From Bacteroides faecalis (lineage in GTDB: Bacteria > Bacteroidota > Bacteroidia > Bacteroidales > Bacteroidaceae), in contig NZ_BHWB01000016.1 of NCBI RefSeq assembly GCF_003865075.1, forward strand, positions 30,881-94,880: a stretch of DNA of 64,000 nucleotides, in the 5' to 3' direction. The translations under genes were made by a program, and so were the position numbers. Below, in pieces: positions 26,342 to 35,738 of this stretch; the stretch's first letter is position 1; every line of letters begins with the position of its first letter. The notes under the pieces were generated by a model. The model was given only the letters and a program-made list of their open reading frames with translations. It was not told the origin of the DNA and searched no databases.

Positions 26342-28072
26342 ATGAGAAAACCTAATTATGATAAATATCCTTCTACAAAGATAACAGGAATGCTTGTGCA
26401 AGGGTGGGATACTATCATTCCCATTTTAAAAGAAAAAATGAACGGGAAAAAGGTCCTGGCAGTTGATATGTATACGGGAGTATATGAAGAAGAAGTGATG
26501 GAAGCTTTTATGAAAGTTTTCTCCGAAAAGGTAATCAACATGCGAGATTTAATGAAACCGGAGCAAGAAATTCTCGCAATGACCGAACGCTTCATGACAG
26601 AAGATGTACTGTTTGGGTACGTGACTAATCTGAAATTACAAGATTATTTTGATGCAGACAAATTAGCAAAAGCCCGGCAAGAAGTCAATGAATCCGAAGA
26701 AAGCATTCTAATCTTTGGGACGGGAGCTTCTTTAGTTGCTCCTCAAGATGCATTAATTATTTATGCAGATATGGCACGTTGGGAAATACAACAACGTTTC
26801 CGACGCCATGAGGTAATGGCTTTAGGAGTGGACAACCGGACCGAAATGGTTTCCTTACAATATAAAAGAGGATATTTTAATGATTGGAGAGTTTGCGACA
26901 GCTATAAAGATCGTTTATTTAGCAGGATAGATTATTGGATCGATACTCATATAGCCGGATCACCGAAAATGATTGATCGGGAAACTTTCTTTAAAGGAAT
27001 AGAGGCAACAATAAAAACACCGTTTCGAGTAGTTCCTTTCTTCGATCCGGCTCCTTGGGGCGGTCAGTGGATGAAGGAGGTTTGTGACTTAGATCGTGAG
27101 CGCAAGAACTTTGGTTGGTGTTTCGACTGTGTACCGGAGGAAAACAGTCTTTACTTTGAAATAAATGGCATACGATTTGAATTACCTTCTATTGACGTAG
27201 TTCTGCTGAAAAGTAAAGAATTATTAGGTGAACCCGTAGAATCACGCTTTGGCAAAGACTTCCCTATTCGTTTCGACTTTTTAGATACTATGCAAGGAGG
27301 CAATTTAAGCCTACAAGTACATCCAACCACACAGTTTATTCGTGACAGTTTCGGTATGTATTATACTCAGGACGAAAGCTATTACCTGTTAGATGCCGGA
27401 GAAGATGCAGTGGTATATTTAGGAGTAAAAGAAGGAGTAGATAAAGAAGCCATGATTAATGATCTACGCACAGCACAAAAGGGAGAAGAGATTTTTGACA
27501 CTGAAAAGTACATCAACAAGATTCCCGCAAAGAAGCATGATCATTTCTTAATTCCGGGAGGTACGATACACTGCTCCGGTGCAAATAGCATGGTACTCGA
27601 AATCAGTTCGACCCCCAATCTTTTTACTTTCAAATTATGGGATTGGCAACGTTTGGGTTTAGACGGTAAACCACGCCCTATTAACATAGAACGAGGAAAA
27701 CACGTCATCAATTGGGACCGGGATACGGAATATGTACATCAACACCTTCGCAACCAGTTTGAGGAAGTAGCATCGGGAGAAGGCTGGGTAGAAGAACGTA
27801 CCGGATTACATCCGAATGAATTTATCGAAACCCGTCGCCATCGCTTCTCATCATCAGTATTACATCAAACGAATGACAGTGTAAACGTGCTGAACCTGCT
27901 TGAAGGAGAAGAAGTGGTAGTTGAAAGCCCGACTCATAGTTTCGAACCTTTTGTGGTGCATTATGCCGAGACTTTCATCATACCTGCCGGAATCAAAGAA
28001 TATACGATCAGTCCTTATGGCAAATCTGCCGGAAAAGAATGTATAACATTGAAAGCCTACGTACGTTTTTAA
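26342..28072 (+). CDS. manA: Class I mannose-6-phosphate isomerase with N-terminal nucleoside-kinase-like domain
   Basis: 576 residues, versus about 320 for a stand-alone Bacteroides enzyme. The N-terminal half (about 1-230) has ILIFGTGASLVAPQDALIIYADMARWEIQQRF and looks like a P-loop/uridine-kinase-like fold but lacks an obvious Walker A. The C-terminal isomerase (about 235-576) has zinc-site motifs NLSLQVHPTTQFIRDSFG and PGGTIHCSGANSMVLEIS plus FKLWDW. It interconverts mannose-6-P and fructose-6-P in the cytoplasm. It is first gene of an operon with a ROK kinase, GH92 and an MFS transporter. The function of the N-terminal domain is unknown; it may be regulatory or vestigial. Confidence 0.87.
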   Translation: MRKPNYDKYPSTKITGMLVQGWDTIIPILKEKMNGKKVLAVDMYTGVYEEEVMEAFMKVFSEKVINMRDLMKPEQEILAMTERFMTEDVLFGYVTNLKLQDYFDADKLAKARQEVNESEESILIFGTGASLVAPQDALIIYADMARWEIQQRFRRHEVMALGVDNRTEMVSLQYKRGYFNDWRVCDSYKDRLFSRIDYWIDTHIAGSPKMIDRETFFKGIEATIKTPFRVVPFFDPAPWGGQWMKEVCDLDRERKNFGWCFDCVPEENSLYFEINGIRFELPSIDVVLLKSKELLGEPVESRFGKDFPIRFDFLDTMQGGNLSLQVHPTTQFIRDSFGMYYTQDESYYLLDAGEDAVVYLGVKEGVDKEAMINDLRTAQKGEEIFDTEKYINKIPAKKHDHFLIPGGTIHCSGANSMVLEISSTPNLFTFKLWDWQRLGLDGKPRPINIERGKHVINWDRDTEYVHQHLRNQFEEVASGEGWVEERTGLHPNEFIETRRHRFSSSVLHQTNDSVNVLNLLEGEEVVVESPTHSFEPFVVHYAETFIIPAGIKEYTISPYGKSAGKECITLKAYVRF

Positions 28073-28112
28073 TAATAACTAACAGACACATTAATCTAAT
28101 ATCCTGAGACCT

Positions 28113-29210
28113 ATGTATGAACATGACGAACGAATCGTAATGACCCTTGATGCCGGAGGAACCAACTTCGTGTTTTCGGCAATGCAAGGCTGTCGCGAAA
28201 TCATAGATTCTATTTGCTTACCGGCAGTATCCGACAACTTGGAGTATTGCCTGTCTGTCCTTGTAGAGGGCTTTCTGGAAGTAGAAAAGCGATTACCCAA
28301 ACTTCCGGTAGCCATAAGTTTTGCTTTTCCCGGGCCTGCTGATTACGAGCATGGAATTATAGGCGATTTGCCCAATTTTCCTGCGTTCAGAGGAGGAGTA
28401 GCAATTGGTCCTTATTTGGAAGAGCAATTCGGTATTCCTGTTTTTATTAATAATGATGGCAACTTGTTTGCTTACGGTGAAGCTTTATCAGGTACTCTTC
28501 CCGAAATAAATAAACTCTTGAAAGCCGCGGGAAGTAACAAAATATACAAGAATCTATTAGGAATAACACTGGGTACAGGATTCGGCGCCGGAGTGGTCAT
28601 TGACAATCGATTACTAACCGGAGATAACGGTTGCGGTGGTGACGTTTGGATCATGCGGAATAAGAAATATCCGAAGATGATAACGGAAGAAAGTGTCAGC
28701 ATTCGCGCTGTCAGACGAGTATATCAAGAGATTAGCGGAGAAGATGCTTCCTCACTGACTCCTAAAGATATTTTTGATATTGCCGAAGGAACAAAAGAGG
28801 GAAATCAGCAGGCTGCTATCAACAGTTTCTATGAATTAGGAGAAATGGCGGGTCATGCTATCATTCAAGCACTGAATATTGTAGACGGTATAGTCGTCAT
28901 TGGAGGAGGAATAGCCGGAGCAGCTAAATACATTCTTCCAAGTATGATGAAAGAAATGCAAAGACAGATTCACACGTTTACCGGAGCCTCTTTTTCCTGT
29001 TTGCAAATGGAAGTATTCAATTTGACAGAGGAAGAAGATAGGAAGAACTTCCTGAAAGAGAAAAATACGATAGTGAATATTCCATTTTCTAAAAGACAGG
29101 TCATTTATGCCAACCATAAAAAAGTAGGTATCGCAGTTTCTTCATTAGGAACGAATAAAGCTGTAGCTTTGGGGGCTTATAATTTTGCCCTGTCCCAATT
29201 GGAACCATAA
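28113..29210 (+). CDS. ROK-family sugar kinase (probable mannokinase)
   Basis: 365 residues. Phosphate-1 motif TLDAGGTNFVFSAM near the N-terminus, PAVISFAFPGPADYE-type segment, catalytic-site segment VFINNDGNLFAYGEAL, GITLGTGFGAGVVIDNRLLTGDNG and ADENOSINE-type motif VVIGGGIAGAAKYI. The usual ROK zinc motif CxCGxxGCxE is absent: after GDNGCGGDVW the sequence continues IMRNKKYPK. It lies 40 bp after manA and 87 bp before the second GH92. With an adjacent mannose-6-P isomerase, mannose phosphorylation is the likely reaction. Confidence 0.87.
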   Translation: MYEHDERIVMTLDAGGTNFVFSAMQGCREIIDSICLPAVSDNLEYCLSVLVEGFLEVEKRLPKLPVAISFAFPGPADYEHGIIGDLPNFPAFRGGVAIGPYLEEQFGIPVFINNDGNLFAYGEALSGTLPEINKLLKAAGSNKIYKNLLGITLGTGFGAGVVIDNRLLTGDNGCGGDVWIMRNKKYPKMITEESVSIRAVRRVYQEISGEDASSLTPKDIFDIAEGTKEGNQQAAINSFYELGEMAGHAIIQALNIVDGIVVIGGGIAGAAKYILPSMMKEMQRQIHTFTGASFSCLQMEVFNLTEEEDRKNFLKEKNTIVNIPFSKRQVIYANHKKVGIAVSSLGTNKAVALGAYNFALSQLEP

Positions 29211-29297
29211 ATCTTCAGTTTTTATATTAGAAAACGAAGTTTGCAGGAGTAGTATAATAAAAAAGAAGTAGTTAATAGAAAAAATAAGTATAATACG

Positions 29298-31670
29298 ATG
29301 AGGTTGAAATGGATAAGTTCCCTGTTTGTTTTAGTCGGTATTTGGGGATGTAGTTCTCCCAAGACTCTTAATCTTGTAGAATATGTAAATCCTAATATCG
29401 GAACCATACATAGTCGTTGGTTCTTTTATACCCCCGCAGCTGAACCTTTTGGATTAGCAAAGTTAGGTGCTTCTACAAACGGCACTTACGGGAACAATCA
29501 AGGTTGGGAAGCAGTGGGCTATGAAGACGGACATACTTCGATTGATGGCTTCCCTTGTCTGCACGAGTTTCAAATTGGCGGTATTTCTCTGATGCCGGTT
29601 ACGGGAGAAGTAAAGACAAATCCGGGAAAGCTGGAAGACCCGGACAATGGTTTTCGTTCTCGTTTTGATAAGAAAGATGAGATCGCACGTCCGGGGTATT
29701 ATGCTGTCTTTCTAAAAGATTACCAAGTTAAAGCAGAACTTACGGCTACGGCTCGTGTTGGTTTTCAGCGATATACATTCTCGGATTCTGAGAATGCACA
29801 CATTCTTTTTAATATAGGAAACCGTCAAGGAGAAAGTGGTGCTGTACGCGATGCGTATATTAAACAGGTCAATGAAAATACAGTTGAAGGATATGTGATT
29901 ACAGAACCGGAATACGTAAAGAAATACCAGTCCGGCGCTTCTGTTGCCATGTATTTCTATGCTAAACTAGATCGAGCTCCGGAATCGGTGGAAGTCTTCT
30001 ATCAGGATAGCACCCTGATGCCCGGCAATGAAATAAAAGGACCGGGAGCTATTATGTGCTTAAATTACAAAACCAAGAAAGATGATGTTGTTACTATAAA
30101 AGTAGGATTGTCATATACATCAATCGAAAATGCGAAATTGAATCTGGAAGCAGAAGCTGAAAAACTGACCTTTGACGAAGCGGTACAAGCAACGACAGAG
30201 AAATGGAATGAATCGTTGAACCGTATTGTGGTATCAGGAGGTACGGAAGATAGTAAAATCAAATTCTATACCGGATTGTATCATGCTTTGTTAGGTAGAG
30301 GACTTGCCAATGATGTGAATGGAGCTTATCCTAAAAATGACGGTACCATCGGGCAAATTCCATTAAATAAGAATGGGAAACCTGAACACAATCATTATAA
30401 TACGGACGCTGTCTGGGGAGCGTATTGGAATCTGACTCCTCTCTGGGCATTAGCTTATCCGGAATATTATAATGACTTCGTTAATAGTCAATTGCTGGTA
30501 TATAAAGATGCCGGTTGGTTGGGAGATGGTATTGCTACCAGTAAATATGTTTCAGGAGTGGGCACCAACATGGTAAGCATTGCATTGGCTGGTGCCTATA
30601 ATAGTGGTATCCGTAATTTTGATGTCGAAACAGGTTATCAGGCAGCTCTGAAAAATGAACTTGGCTGGGAAGGGCGTATTGAAGGAGCCGGTAAAACGGA
30701 TGTGAAGCAGTTTGTAGAGAGAGGTTATGTACCTTATGAAAATAGTATTTTTTACGGTACGCATCCGGAAGGTTCCAGTTTCTCGGCATCACATACATTA
30801 GAGTATAGCTTCAGTGCTTATGCGGTAGCTCAATGGGCGAAAGCATTGGGACATACGGAAGATTACAAACGTTTAATGTCATTATCAAATAGCTGGGAAA
30901 AATTGTTTGATGATTCATTAAAGATGATCCGTCCACGAGTTCCTCAGGGTGAATTTATCGACAACTTTAATCCATTGGAATCATGGAGAGGATTTCAAGA
31001 AGGAAATGCAATGCAATATACTTTCTTTGTTCCGCAGAATCCGAATCGTTTGATTGAGAAAGTAGGCAAAGAATTATTCAATCATCGCCTCGATTCTATT
31101 TTTACAGAAGCTCGTAAGTCTATCTTCGGAGGAGGAAAAGTGGTGAATGCTTTTTCCGGTCTGCAAAGTCCTTATAATCATGGAAATCAACCGAGCCTCC
31201 ATATCTCTTGGCTATTCAACTTCTCCGGAAAGCCATTTCTCACTCAGAAATGGACCCGCTTAATTTGTGATGAGTTTTATGGTATTAGCGGTGAGCATGG
31301 TTACGGTTATGGACAAGATGAAGATCAGGGACAATTGGGTGCATGGTATGTAATGGCTGCAATGGGGTTGTTTGACGTACAAGGCGGTTCTTGCGAACGC
31401 CCTACTTTCCAAATGGGCAGTCCCTTATTTGATAAGATCGAAATTAAACTTAACCCAATGAATGCTGTGGGACAAACTTTTGTCATTGAAACAGTTAATA
31501 ATACACCGGATGCTTATTATATACAATCAGCAACTTTGAATGGGAAACCATTGGAACAATGCTGGATGTATCGGGACGAACTCTATCAGGGAGGAATACT
31601 CAAATTAACCATGGGAAACCAGCCTAACGAACAATGGGGAGTAGAAAATCCTCCTCATTGTTCCGAATAA
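29298..31670 (+). CDS. GH92 exo-alpha-mannosidase-like lipoprotein
   Basis: 790 residues with a lipoprotein signal (MRLKWISSLFVLVGIWGCSS, Cys18). The GH92 body starts at YVNPNIGTIHSRWFFYTPAAEPFGLAKLG, without the accessory domain of the first GH92. E568 in QEGNAMQYTFFVPQN and D674/D676 in GQDEDQGQLGAWYVMAA occupy the acid and base/Ca regions. GNQPSLH (629-635) replaces the common GNEPSHH, as in its paralog. Lipid anchoring suggests outer-membrane or periplasmic action on oligomannosides. Within the manA-ROK-GH92-MFS operon. Confidence 0.88.
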   Translation: MRLKWISSLFVLVGIWGCSSPKTLNLVEYVNPNIGTIHSRWFFYTPAAEPFGLAKLGASTNGTYGNNQGWEAVGYEDGHTSIDGFPCLHEFQIGGISLMPVTGEVKTNPGKLEDPDNGFRSRFDKKDEIARPGYYAVFLKDYQVKAELTATARVGFQRYTFSDSENAHILFNIGNRQGESGAVRDAYIKQVNENTVEGYVITEPEYVKKYQSGASVAMYFYAKLDRAPESVEVFYQDSTLMPGNEIKGPGAIMCLNYKTKKDDVVTIKVGLSYTSIENAKLNLEAEAEKLTFDEAVQATTEKWNESLNRIVVSGGTEDSKIKFYTGLYHALLGRGLANDVNGAYPKNDGTIGQIPLNKNGKPEHNHYNTDAVWGAYWNLTPLWALAYPEYYNDFVNSQLLVYKDAGWLGDGIATSKYVSGVGTNMVSIALAGAYNSGIRNFDVETGYQAALKNELGWEGRIEGAGKTDVKQFVERGYVPYENSIFYGTHPEGSSFSASHTLEYSFSAYAVAQWAKALGHTEDYKRLMSLSNSWEKLFDDSLKMIRPRVPQGEFIDNFNPLESWRGFQEGNAMQYTFFVPQNPNRLIEKVGKELFNHRLDSIFTEARKSIFGGGKVVNAFSGLQSPYNHGNQPSLHISWLFNFSGKPFLTQKWTRLICDEFYGISGEHGYGYGQDEDQGQLGAWYVMAAMGLFDVQGGSCERPTFQMGSPLFDKIEIKLNPMNAVGQTFVIETVNNTPDAYYIQSATLNGKPLEQCWMYRDELYQGGILKLTMGNQPNEQWGVENPPHCSE

Positions 31671-31701
31671 ATAATTACTTAAAACAAATAAGAAGATATT
31701 C

Positions 31702-32871
31702 ATGAAAACACAAAATTCAACATTAGCGACTCTTCCCATTCTTTTTGGTTTCTTTGTTATGGGATTCTGTGACATAGTCGGAATTTCTTCCGACTATGTA
31801 CAGCGTACTTTCGACTGGTCTCCTGCAATGACGGGATTTGTTCCTTCCCTTGTTTTTATCTGGTTCTTGTTTTTGGGAATCCCTATCGGGAATCAAATGA
31901 ACAAGTGGGGACGTAAAAATACAGTATTACTTAGTATGGTAATTACTGTAATAGGTATGTTATTACCCTTAATCATCTATAATAGTGCAACTTGCATGAT
32001 CGCTTATGCTCTTCTAGGAATTGGTAACGCAATTCTGCAAGTTTCACTGAATCCATTGTTGAGTAATGTTATAACCAACCAACATTTATTGACTAGCAGT
32101 CTGACAGCAGGACAAGTGATTAAAGCTGTTTCGTCTCTTGTCGGACCGGAAATTGTTCTGTTTGCCGTCGCTCATTTTGGAGATGATAAATGGTATTATT
32201 GTTTCCCGATATTAGGCTGCATCACCTTATTGTCCGCTGTTTGGCTAATGGCTACTCCCATTAAGAGAGAAGATTCTGCCACAACACAACTACTGCCTAT
32301 TAGTGATACTTTTTTCTTGCTGAAAGATAAAAAAATACTATTATTATTCCTTGGTATTTTCTTTATAGTCGGTGTAGATGTGGCTACCAACTTTATTAGT
32401 TCCAAGCTAATGAGTGAACGTTTTAACTGGACAGCAGAGCAAGTAAAATTTGCTCCACAAGTTTATTTCCTGAGTCGTACGATAGGAGCATTAGTAGGCG
32501 TTTTTTTCTTGGCACGTATTGCCGAAATGAAGTATTTCAGAGTAAATATTATCGCTTGTCTTTGCTCTTTATTGATTTTAGCATTCGTAGAAAATGATAT
32601 GATTAATCTGATTTGTATCGGTGCTATTGGTTTCTTTGCCTCTTCAGTATTCTCTATTATTTATTCAATGGCATTACAAGCAAGGCCCGAAAAAGCCAAT
32701 CAGATTTCCGGTCTGATGATTACTGCTATTGCCGGTGGAGGGGTAGTAACTCCTATTATTGGTATAGCAATCGGGAAGGTCGGTATTATTGGTGGGGTGT
32801 TTGTTACACTAGTGTGCGTGCTTTATTTGACCTATTGCGCTTTCGGTATAAAAACAGGCAAATTAAACTAA
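31702..32871 (+). CDS. MFS sugar transporter (FucP-like)
   Basis: 389 residues, about 12 TM helices (for example LPILFGFFVMGFCDIVGISSDYV, CMIAYALLGIGNAILQVSLNPLL, FLGIFFIVGVDVATNFISSKLMSERF, VTPIIGIAIGKVGIIGGVFVTLVCVLY). The LQVSLNPLL and GVDVATN segments resemble the FucP/proton-sugar symporter group. Last gene of the mannoside operon, 31 bp after GH92. Mannose import is inferred from the neighbouring isomerase and kinase. Followed by a strong hairpin. Confidence 0.87.
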   Translation: MKTQNSTLATLPILFGFFVMGFCDIVGISSDYVQRTFDWSPAMTGFVPSLVFIWFLFLGIPIGNQMNKWGRKNTVLLSMVITVIGMLLPLIIYNSATCMIAYALLGIGNAILQVSLNPLLSNVITNQHLLTSSLTAGQVIKAVSSLVGPEIVLFAVAHFGDDKWYYCFPILGCITLLSAVWLMATPIKREDSATTQLLPISDTFFLLKDKKILLLFLGIFFIVGVDVATNFISSKLMSERFNWTAEQVKFAPQVYFLSRTIGALVGVFFLARIAEMKYFRVNIIACLCSLLILAFVENDMINLICIGAIGFFASSVFSIIYSMALQARPEKANQISGLMITAIAGGGVVTPIIGIAIGKVGIIGGVFVTLVCVLYLTYCAFGIKTGKLN

Positions 32872-32906
32872 ACAATAAAACCAAGTTAATGCAAATTGGT
32901 AGTTAA

Positions 32907-32953
32907 AACGAATGGGCTATCTCAAATTAGAAGAAAGAGATAGCCCATTCGTT
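32907..32953 (+). terminator. Perfect 17-bp hairpin ending the mannoside operon
   Basis: Arms 32907-32923 and 32937-32953 are perfectly complementary (core GGGCTATCTC/GAGATAGCCC) with a 13-nt loop. It lies 35 bp after the MFS stop. No long T-run, but the stem is exceptionally strong. Confidence 0.7.
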
Positions 32954-32990
32954 ATCGCCATTGTAAAAAAAGACCTATTATCTGTAACTC

Positions 32991-34049
32991 CTACAAAAAT
33001 GAATGATACCGTTTATATCTATTCTTTGCATTACTTAATAAGCTTTCTTCTAAACAAACATTTTCCTGAAAAAAGGAATGCTCCAAATCTATCTCTCCTT
33101 TCTTCACTGACTTATTCCAATTTCCGATAATCTGTCCTTCATGAAGTAATACCGGATAAAACAATCCATTATTTGTAAATGCTTTAGGGTAAAATTCTTT
33201 AGGTAGAACATCCGTCCGATCCTTATATCCTAAAAGATATTCATCATATGGAGGAAGTAAATGTAAACTATCAGCTATTTTACCACGAGTCCGGCAAGAG
33301 TTATGAATATACCAAGTCTGGTTATTCCACTGCTCAGTAATCATTTCAGACTCTATCAGATAAACAGCCTGTTTTGCTTCAGAAATCGATAATCCCGACC
33401 ACCAGATAAAATCCTGCAAAACTGCGGGAGCATGACTACGAAAATAATTTCTTGCCAAACGGGCTAAAGCCTCATCCTTCGTTATTTCCGGTACAGGTGG
33501 GACACGTTCCTCCAAAAGCATATACGTATGTTTTCTTCCCTGCCCCTCACCACTACAGATAATACCTTCAACTTCCGCACGTGCCATGAAACGAGTCATG
33601 TGATATCTATCCGTTAAAAGTCCGGCACGTTCAAAATGTTCTGCTATTTCCTGTTTAGTGAGGCTTTTCTTTCCACCCAAGATTTTTTCCAATAGGTTAT
33701 TACTTTTTGTATAAACCTCCTCTGTAATATCTAAACTATGTCCTTTAGCATAAGAGTCATTTGCTGACTTGATATGTTGAGCGGAAAGTTTCAACATCCA
33801 CCGAATATCTTCTGCAGCAACTAAATGCCAAGTCGGCCGCATCACATGAATCCTTAATATCTCTCCTTTTTGCAATGCTTTTTCCACTGTCTGTATAGTT
33901 GCTGATTTTAACCGCATTCCAACAGCCCATTTTACCATTGTATAATCTTGAGCCTGTATCGCTCCCATCCAAGACACTAATTCTTTAGGTTGACAAAATT
34001 GTGGATTTAATAACTGTTGATTTAAAAGACGAATTGTAAATAGATTCAT
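32991..34049 (-). CDS. AlkZ-like winged-helix DNA glycosylase (HTH_42)
   Basis: 352 residues from MNLFTIRLLNQQL at 34049. The annotated longer frame to 34169 adds a Lys/Phe-rich stretch with no family match. GAIQAQDYTMVKWAVGMR contains the Q-x-Q pair that is catalytic in AlkZ-type interstrand-crosslink/alkyl glycosylases. RIHVMRPTWHLVAAEDIRWML, EIAEHFERAGL and FIWWSGLSISEAKQAV are other family segments (three winged helices in tandem). Such enzymes unhook nitrogen-mustard-like crosslinks in Streptomyces; substrate here is unknown. Single gene, flanked by the mannoside operon and a divergent flavoprotein. Confidence 0.83.
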   Translation of the reverse strand: MNLFTIRLLNQQLLNPQFCQPKELVSWMGAIQAQDYTMVKWAVGMRLKSATIQTVEKALQKGEILRIHVMRPTWHLVAAEDIRWMLKLSAQHIKSANDSYAKGHSLDITEEVYTKSNNLLEKILGGKKSLTKQEIAEHFERAGLLTDRYHMTRFMARAEVEGIICSGEGQGRKHTYMLLEERVPPVPEITKDEALARLARNYFRSHAPAVLQDFIWWSGLSISEAKQAVYLIESEMITEQWNNQTWYIHNSCRTRGKIADSLHLLPPYDEYLLGYKDRTDVLPKEFYPKAFTNNGLFYPVLLHEGQIIGNWNKSVKKGEIDLEHSFFQENVCLEESLLSNAKNRYKRYHSFL

Positions 34050-34254
34050 ATTGGTGGATTTTATCCACAAAAATAAGATTTCTACCCCATATATATCAAA
34101 TATACTTCCGATTTTCTTTTTAATAGTCTTAAAAACATTAACAGACAAACATAGCAACAAGAATTTCAATCTACTTTGCGAGTTAAAGAGACAGAAATAA
34201 TACTCCTTCCTGTCTCTGTTTTCATTTTAATGATTAATTCTCCCTAGTTATTTG

Positions 34255-34262
34255 TATATTTG
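34255..34262 (+). promoter_or_regulatory. -7 element of the SQR-like gene
   Basis: TATATTTG, exact consensus, 25 bp before the ATG at 34288. Confidence 0.6.
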
Positions 34263-34287
34263 CAGATAAAATTATTCATTCATAAAC

Positions 34288-35661
34288 ATGAGCCACGAAT
34301 TGGAAGATCTACTAAAAACATTTGAAAAAAAAGGTATTAATCGCCGCCATTTTTTCAAACTGATGGCAGCAGCAGGTTTAGTGACCGCTGTTGGCATATA
34401 CAAGGCGAAAGAATTTTCAAGCAACGCTAAAGGTAAAATTGTCATTATCGGAGGAGGAGCTGCTGGTATCAGCATGGCTGCCCGCCTAAACGACTGGTTA
34501 GACAAACCGGATATTACATTAATTGACCCCAGCGATCGTCATTTCTACCAGCCGGGATTCACCCTAATCGCATCAGGTGTTTACCAACCCGACGAAGTAT
34601 GGAGAAAACAAGAAGACTGTATACCAAGTGGCATCAAGTGGATAAAAGATTCTGTCGCTGCTATTGATCCAAATAAAAACCAAGTGGCAACTAAAAACAA
34701 TGGTAAAATTGCATATGACTTCTTAGTCCTGACACCTGGTCTTCAGACCAATTGGGAAAAGGTAGAAGGTATCACACAAGCAACATTAGGACAAGGTAAT
34801 GCTCATAGCATCTATGATTTCGAAGGTGCACAAAAAACTTGGAAGGCCTTGCAAGAATTCGGCAAGACGGGTGGTAAAGCCATCTATACCGACACCTACA
34901 CAAAACACAAATGCGGAGGTGCACCTAAAAAAATATGTTTACTGACAGATGATTATACTCGTAAACAAGGAACACGTGATAATGCAGACCTACATTATTA
35001 CACAGCCTCTAAAGAATTATATGATATTCCTTTCTTCACTCCACGCTTGTTGAAAATCTACGAGGAACGCAACATCCCTATCAACCTGAATGTTCGTGTA
35101 AAAGGAGTAGATACAGCTGCTAAACAGGTACATTTCGAAAAGATTGAAACGATAGACGAGCAGAAAGTTTATACTCCATTCGTGGAAGACTATGATTTCC
35201 TGCATTTCACACCACCCATGTCAGCTCCCGATTTTGTTCGTGAATCCGGATTAAGCTGGACGGAAGGAAAACTGGCTGCCGAGGCTTGGGTCATGGTAGA
35301 CAAAGAAACATTAGTCCATAAGACCTACCCAAATATCATTTCTTTAGGAGATGTTGCCGGAATCCCTACCAGTAAAACATCGGCTGCTGTCCGCAAGCAA
35401 GTACCAATTGCTGCCAAGAACCTGATCTCATTAATGGAAGGCAAGGAACCTGAAGAGAAATATGACGGATATGCTGCTTGCCCGATCGTAACAGACTACG
35501 GACATGTACTATTATGTGAATTCAACTACAAGAAAGAACCGGAAATATCTTTCCCATTCAACCTAATCGACACTTCCAAAGAACAACGGGCGGCTTGGTG
35601 GCTAAAAGTTCACATTCTGAAGCCTATGTATTTCTACGGAATGTTGAACGGATTTGCCTAG
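34288..35661 (+). CDS. FAD-dependent oxidoreductase, sulfide:quinone reductase-like
   Basis: 457 residues. A Tat-like N-terminus (NRRHFFKLMAAAGLVTAVG, about 18-36) precedes the dinucleotide fold KIVIIGGGAAGISMAARLND and the SQR-like DPSDRHFYQPGFTLIASG. YDFLVLTPG, KHKCGGAPKKICLL (a redox Cys candidate), FTPPMSAPDFV, and the second FAD motif NIISLGDVAGIPTSKTSAAVRKQ follow. A further Cys lies in YAACPIVTDYG, in a C-terminal region ending KPMYFYGMLNG that may be a membrane-binding helix. Family reaction: oxidation of sulfide with transfer to a quinone. The two-to-three Cys pattern fits SQR better than NDH-2. Monocistronic. Confidence 0.85.
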   Translation: MSHELEDLLKTFEKKGINRRHFFKLMAAAGLVTAVGIYKAKEFSSNAKGKIVIIGGGAAGISMAARLNDWLDKPDITLIDPSDRHFYQPGFTLIASGVYQPDEVWRKQEDCIPSGIKWIKDSVAAIDPNKNQVATKNNGKIAYDFLVLTPGLQTNWEKVEGITQATLGQGNAHSIYDFEGAQKTWKALQEFGKTGGKAIYTDTYTKHKCGGAPKKICLLTDDYTRKQGTRDNADLHYYTASKELYDIPFFTPRLLKIYEERNIPINLNVRVKGVDTAAKQVHFEKIETIDEQKVYTPFVEDYDFLHFTPPMSAPDFVRESGLSWTEGKLAAEAWVMVDKETLVHKTYPNIISLGDVAGIPTSKTSAAVRKQVPIAAKNLISLMEGKEPEEKYDGYAACPIVTDYGHVLLCEFNYKKEPEISFPFNLIDTSKEQRAAWWLKVHILKPMYFYGMLNGFA

Positions 35662-35701
35662 AAATCCAGAAAACTCCCGATAACAAAAATACCCAACAAA
35701 G

Positions 35702-35738
35702 AATCTTCGAACCATTTCTACGGGTTCGAGGATTTTTG
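35702..35738 (+). terminator. Intrinsic terminator of the SQR-like gene
   Basis: AATCTTCGAACC and GGTTCGAGGATT (35702-35713 and 35723-35734) form a 12-bp stem with one G-T pair and a 9-nt loop, followed by TTTTTG. Forty bp past the stop. Confidence 0.85.

Noticed and set aside
34050..34169. 40-residue N-terminal extension of the AlkZ-like protein
   Set aside because: Lys/Phe-rich with no family match; family members begin close to the MNLFTIRLLNQQ start at 34049.
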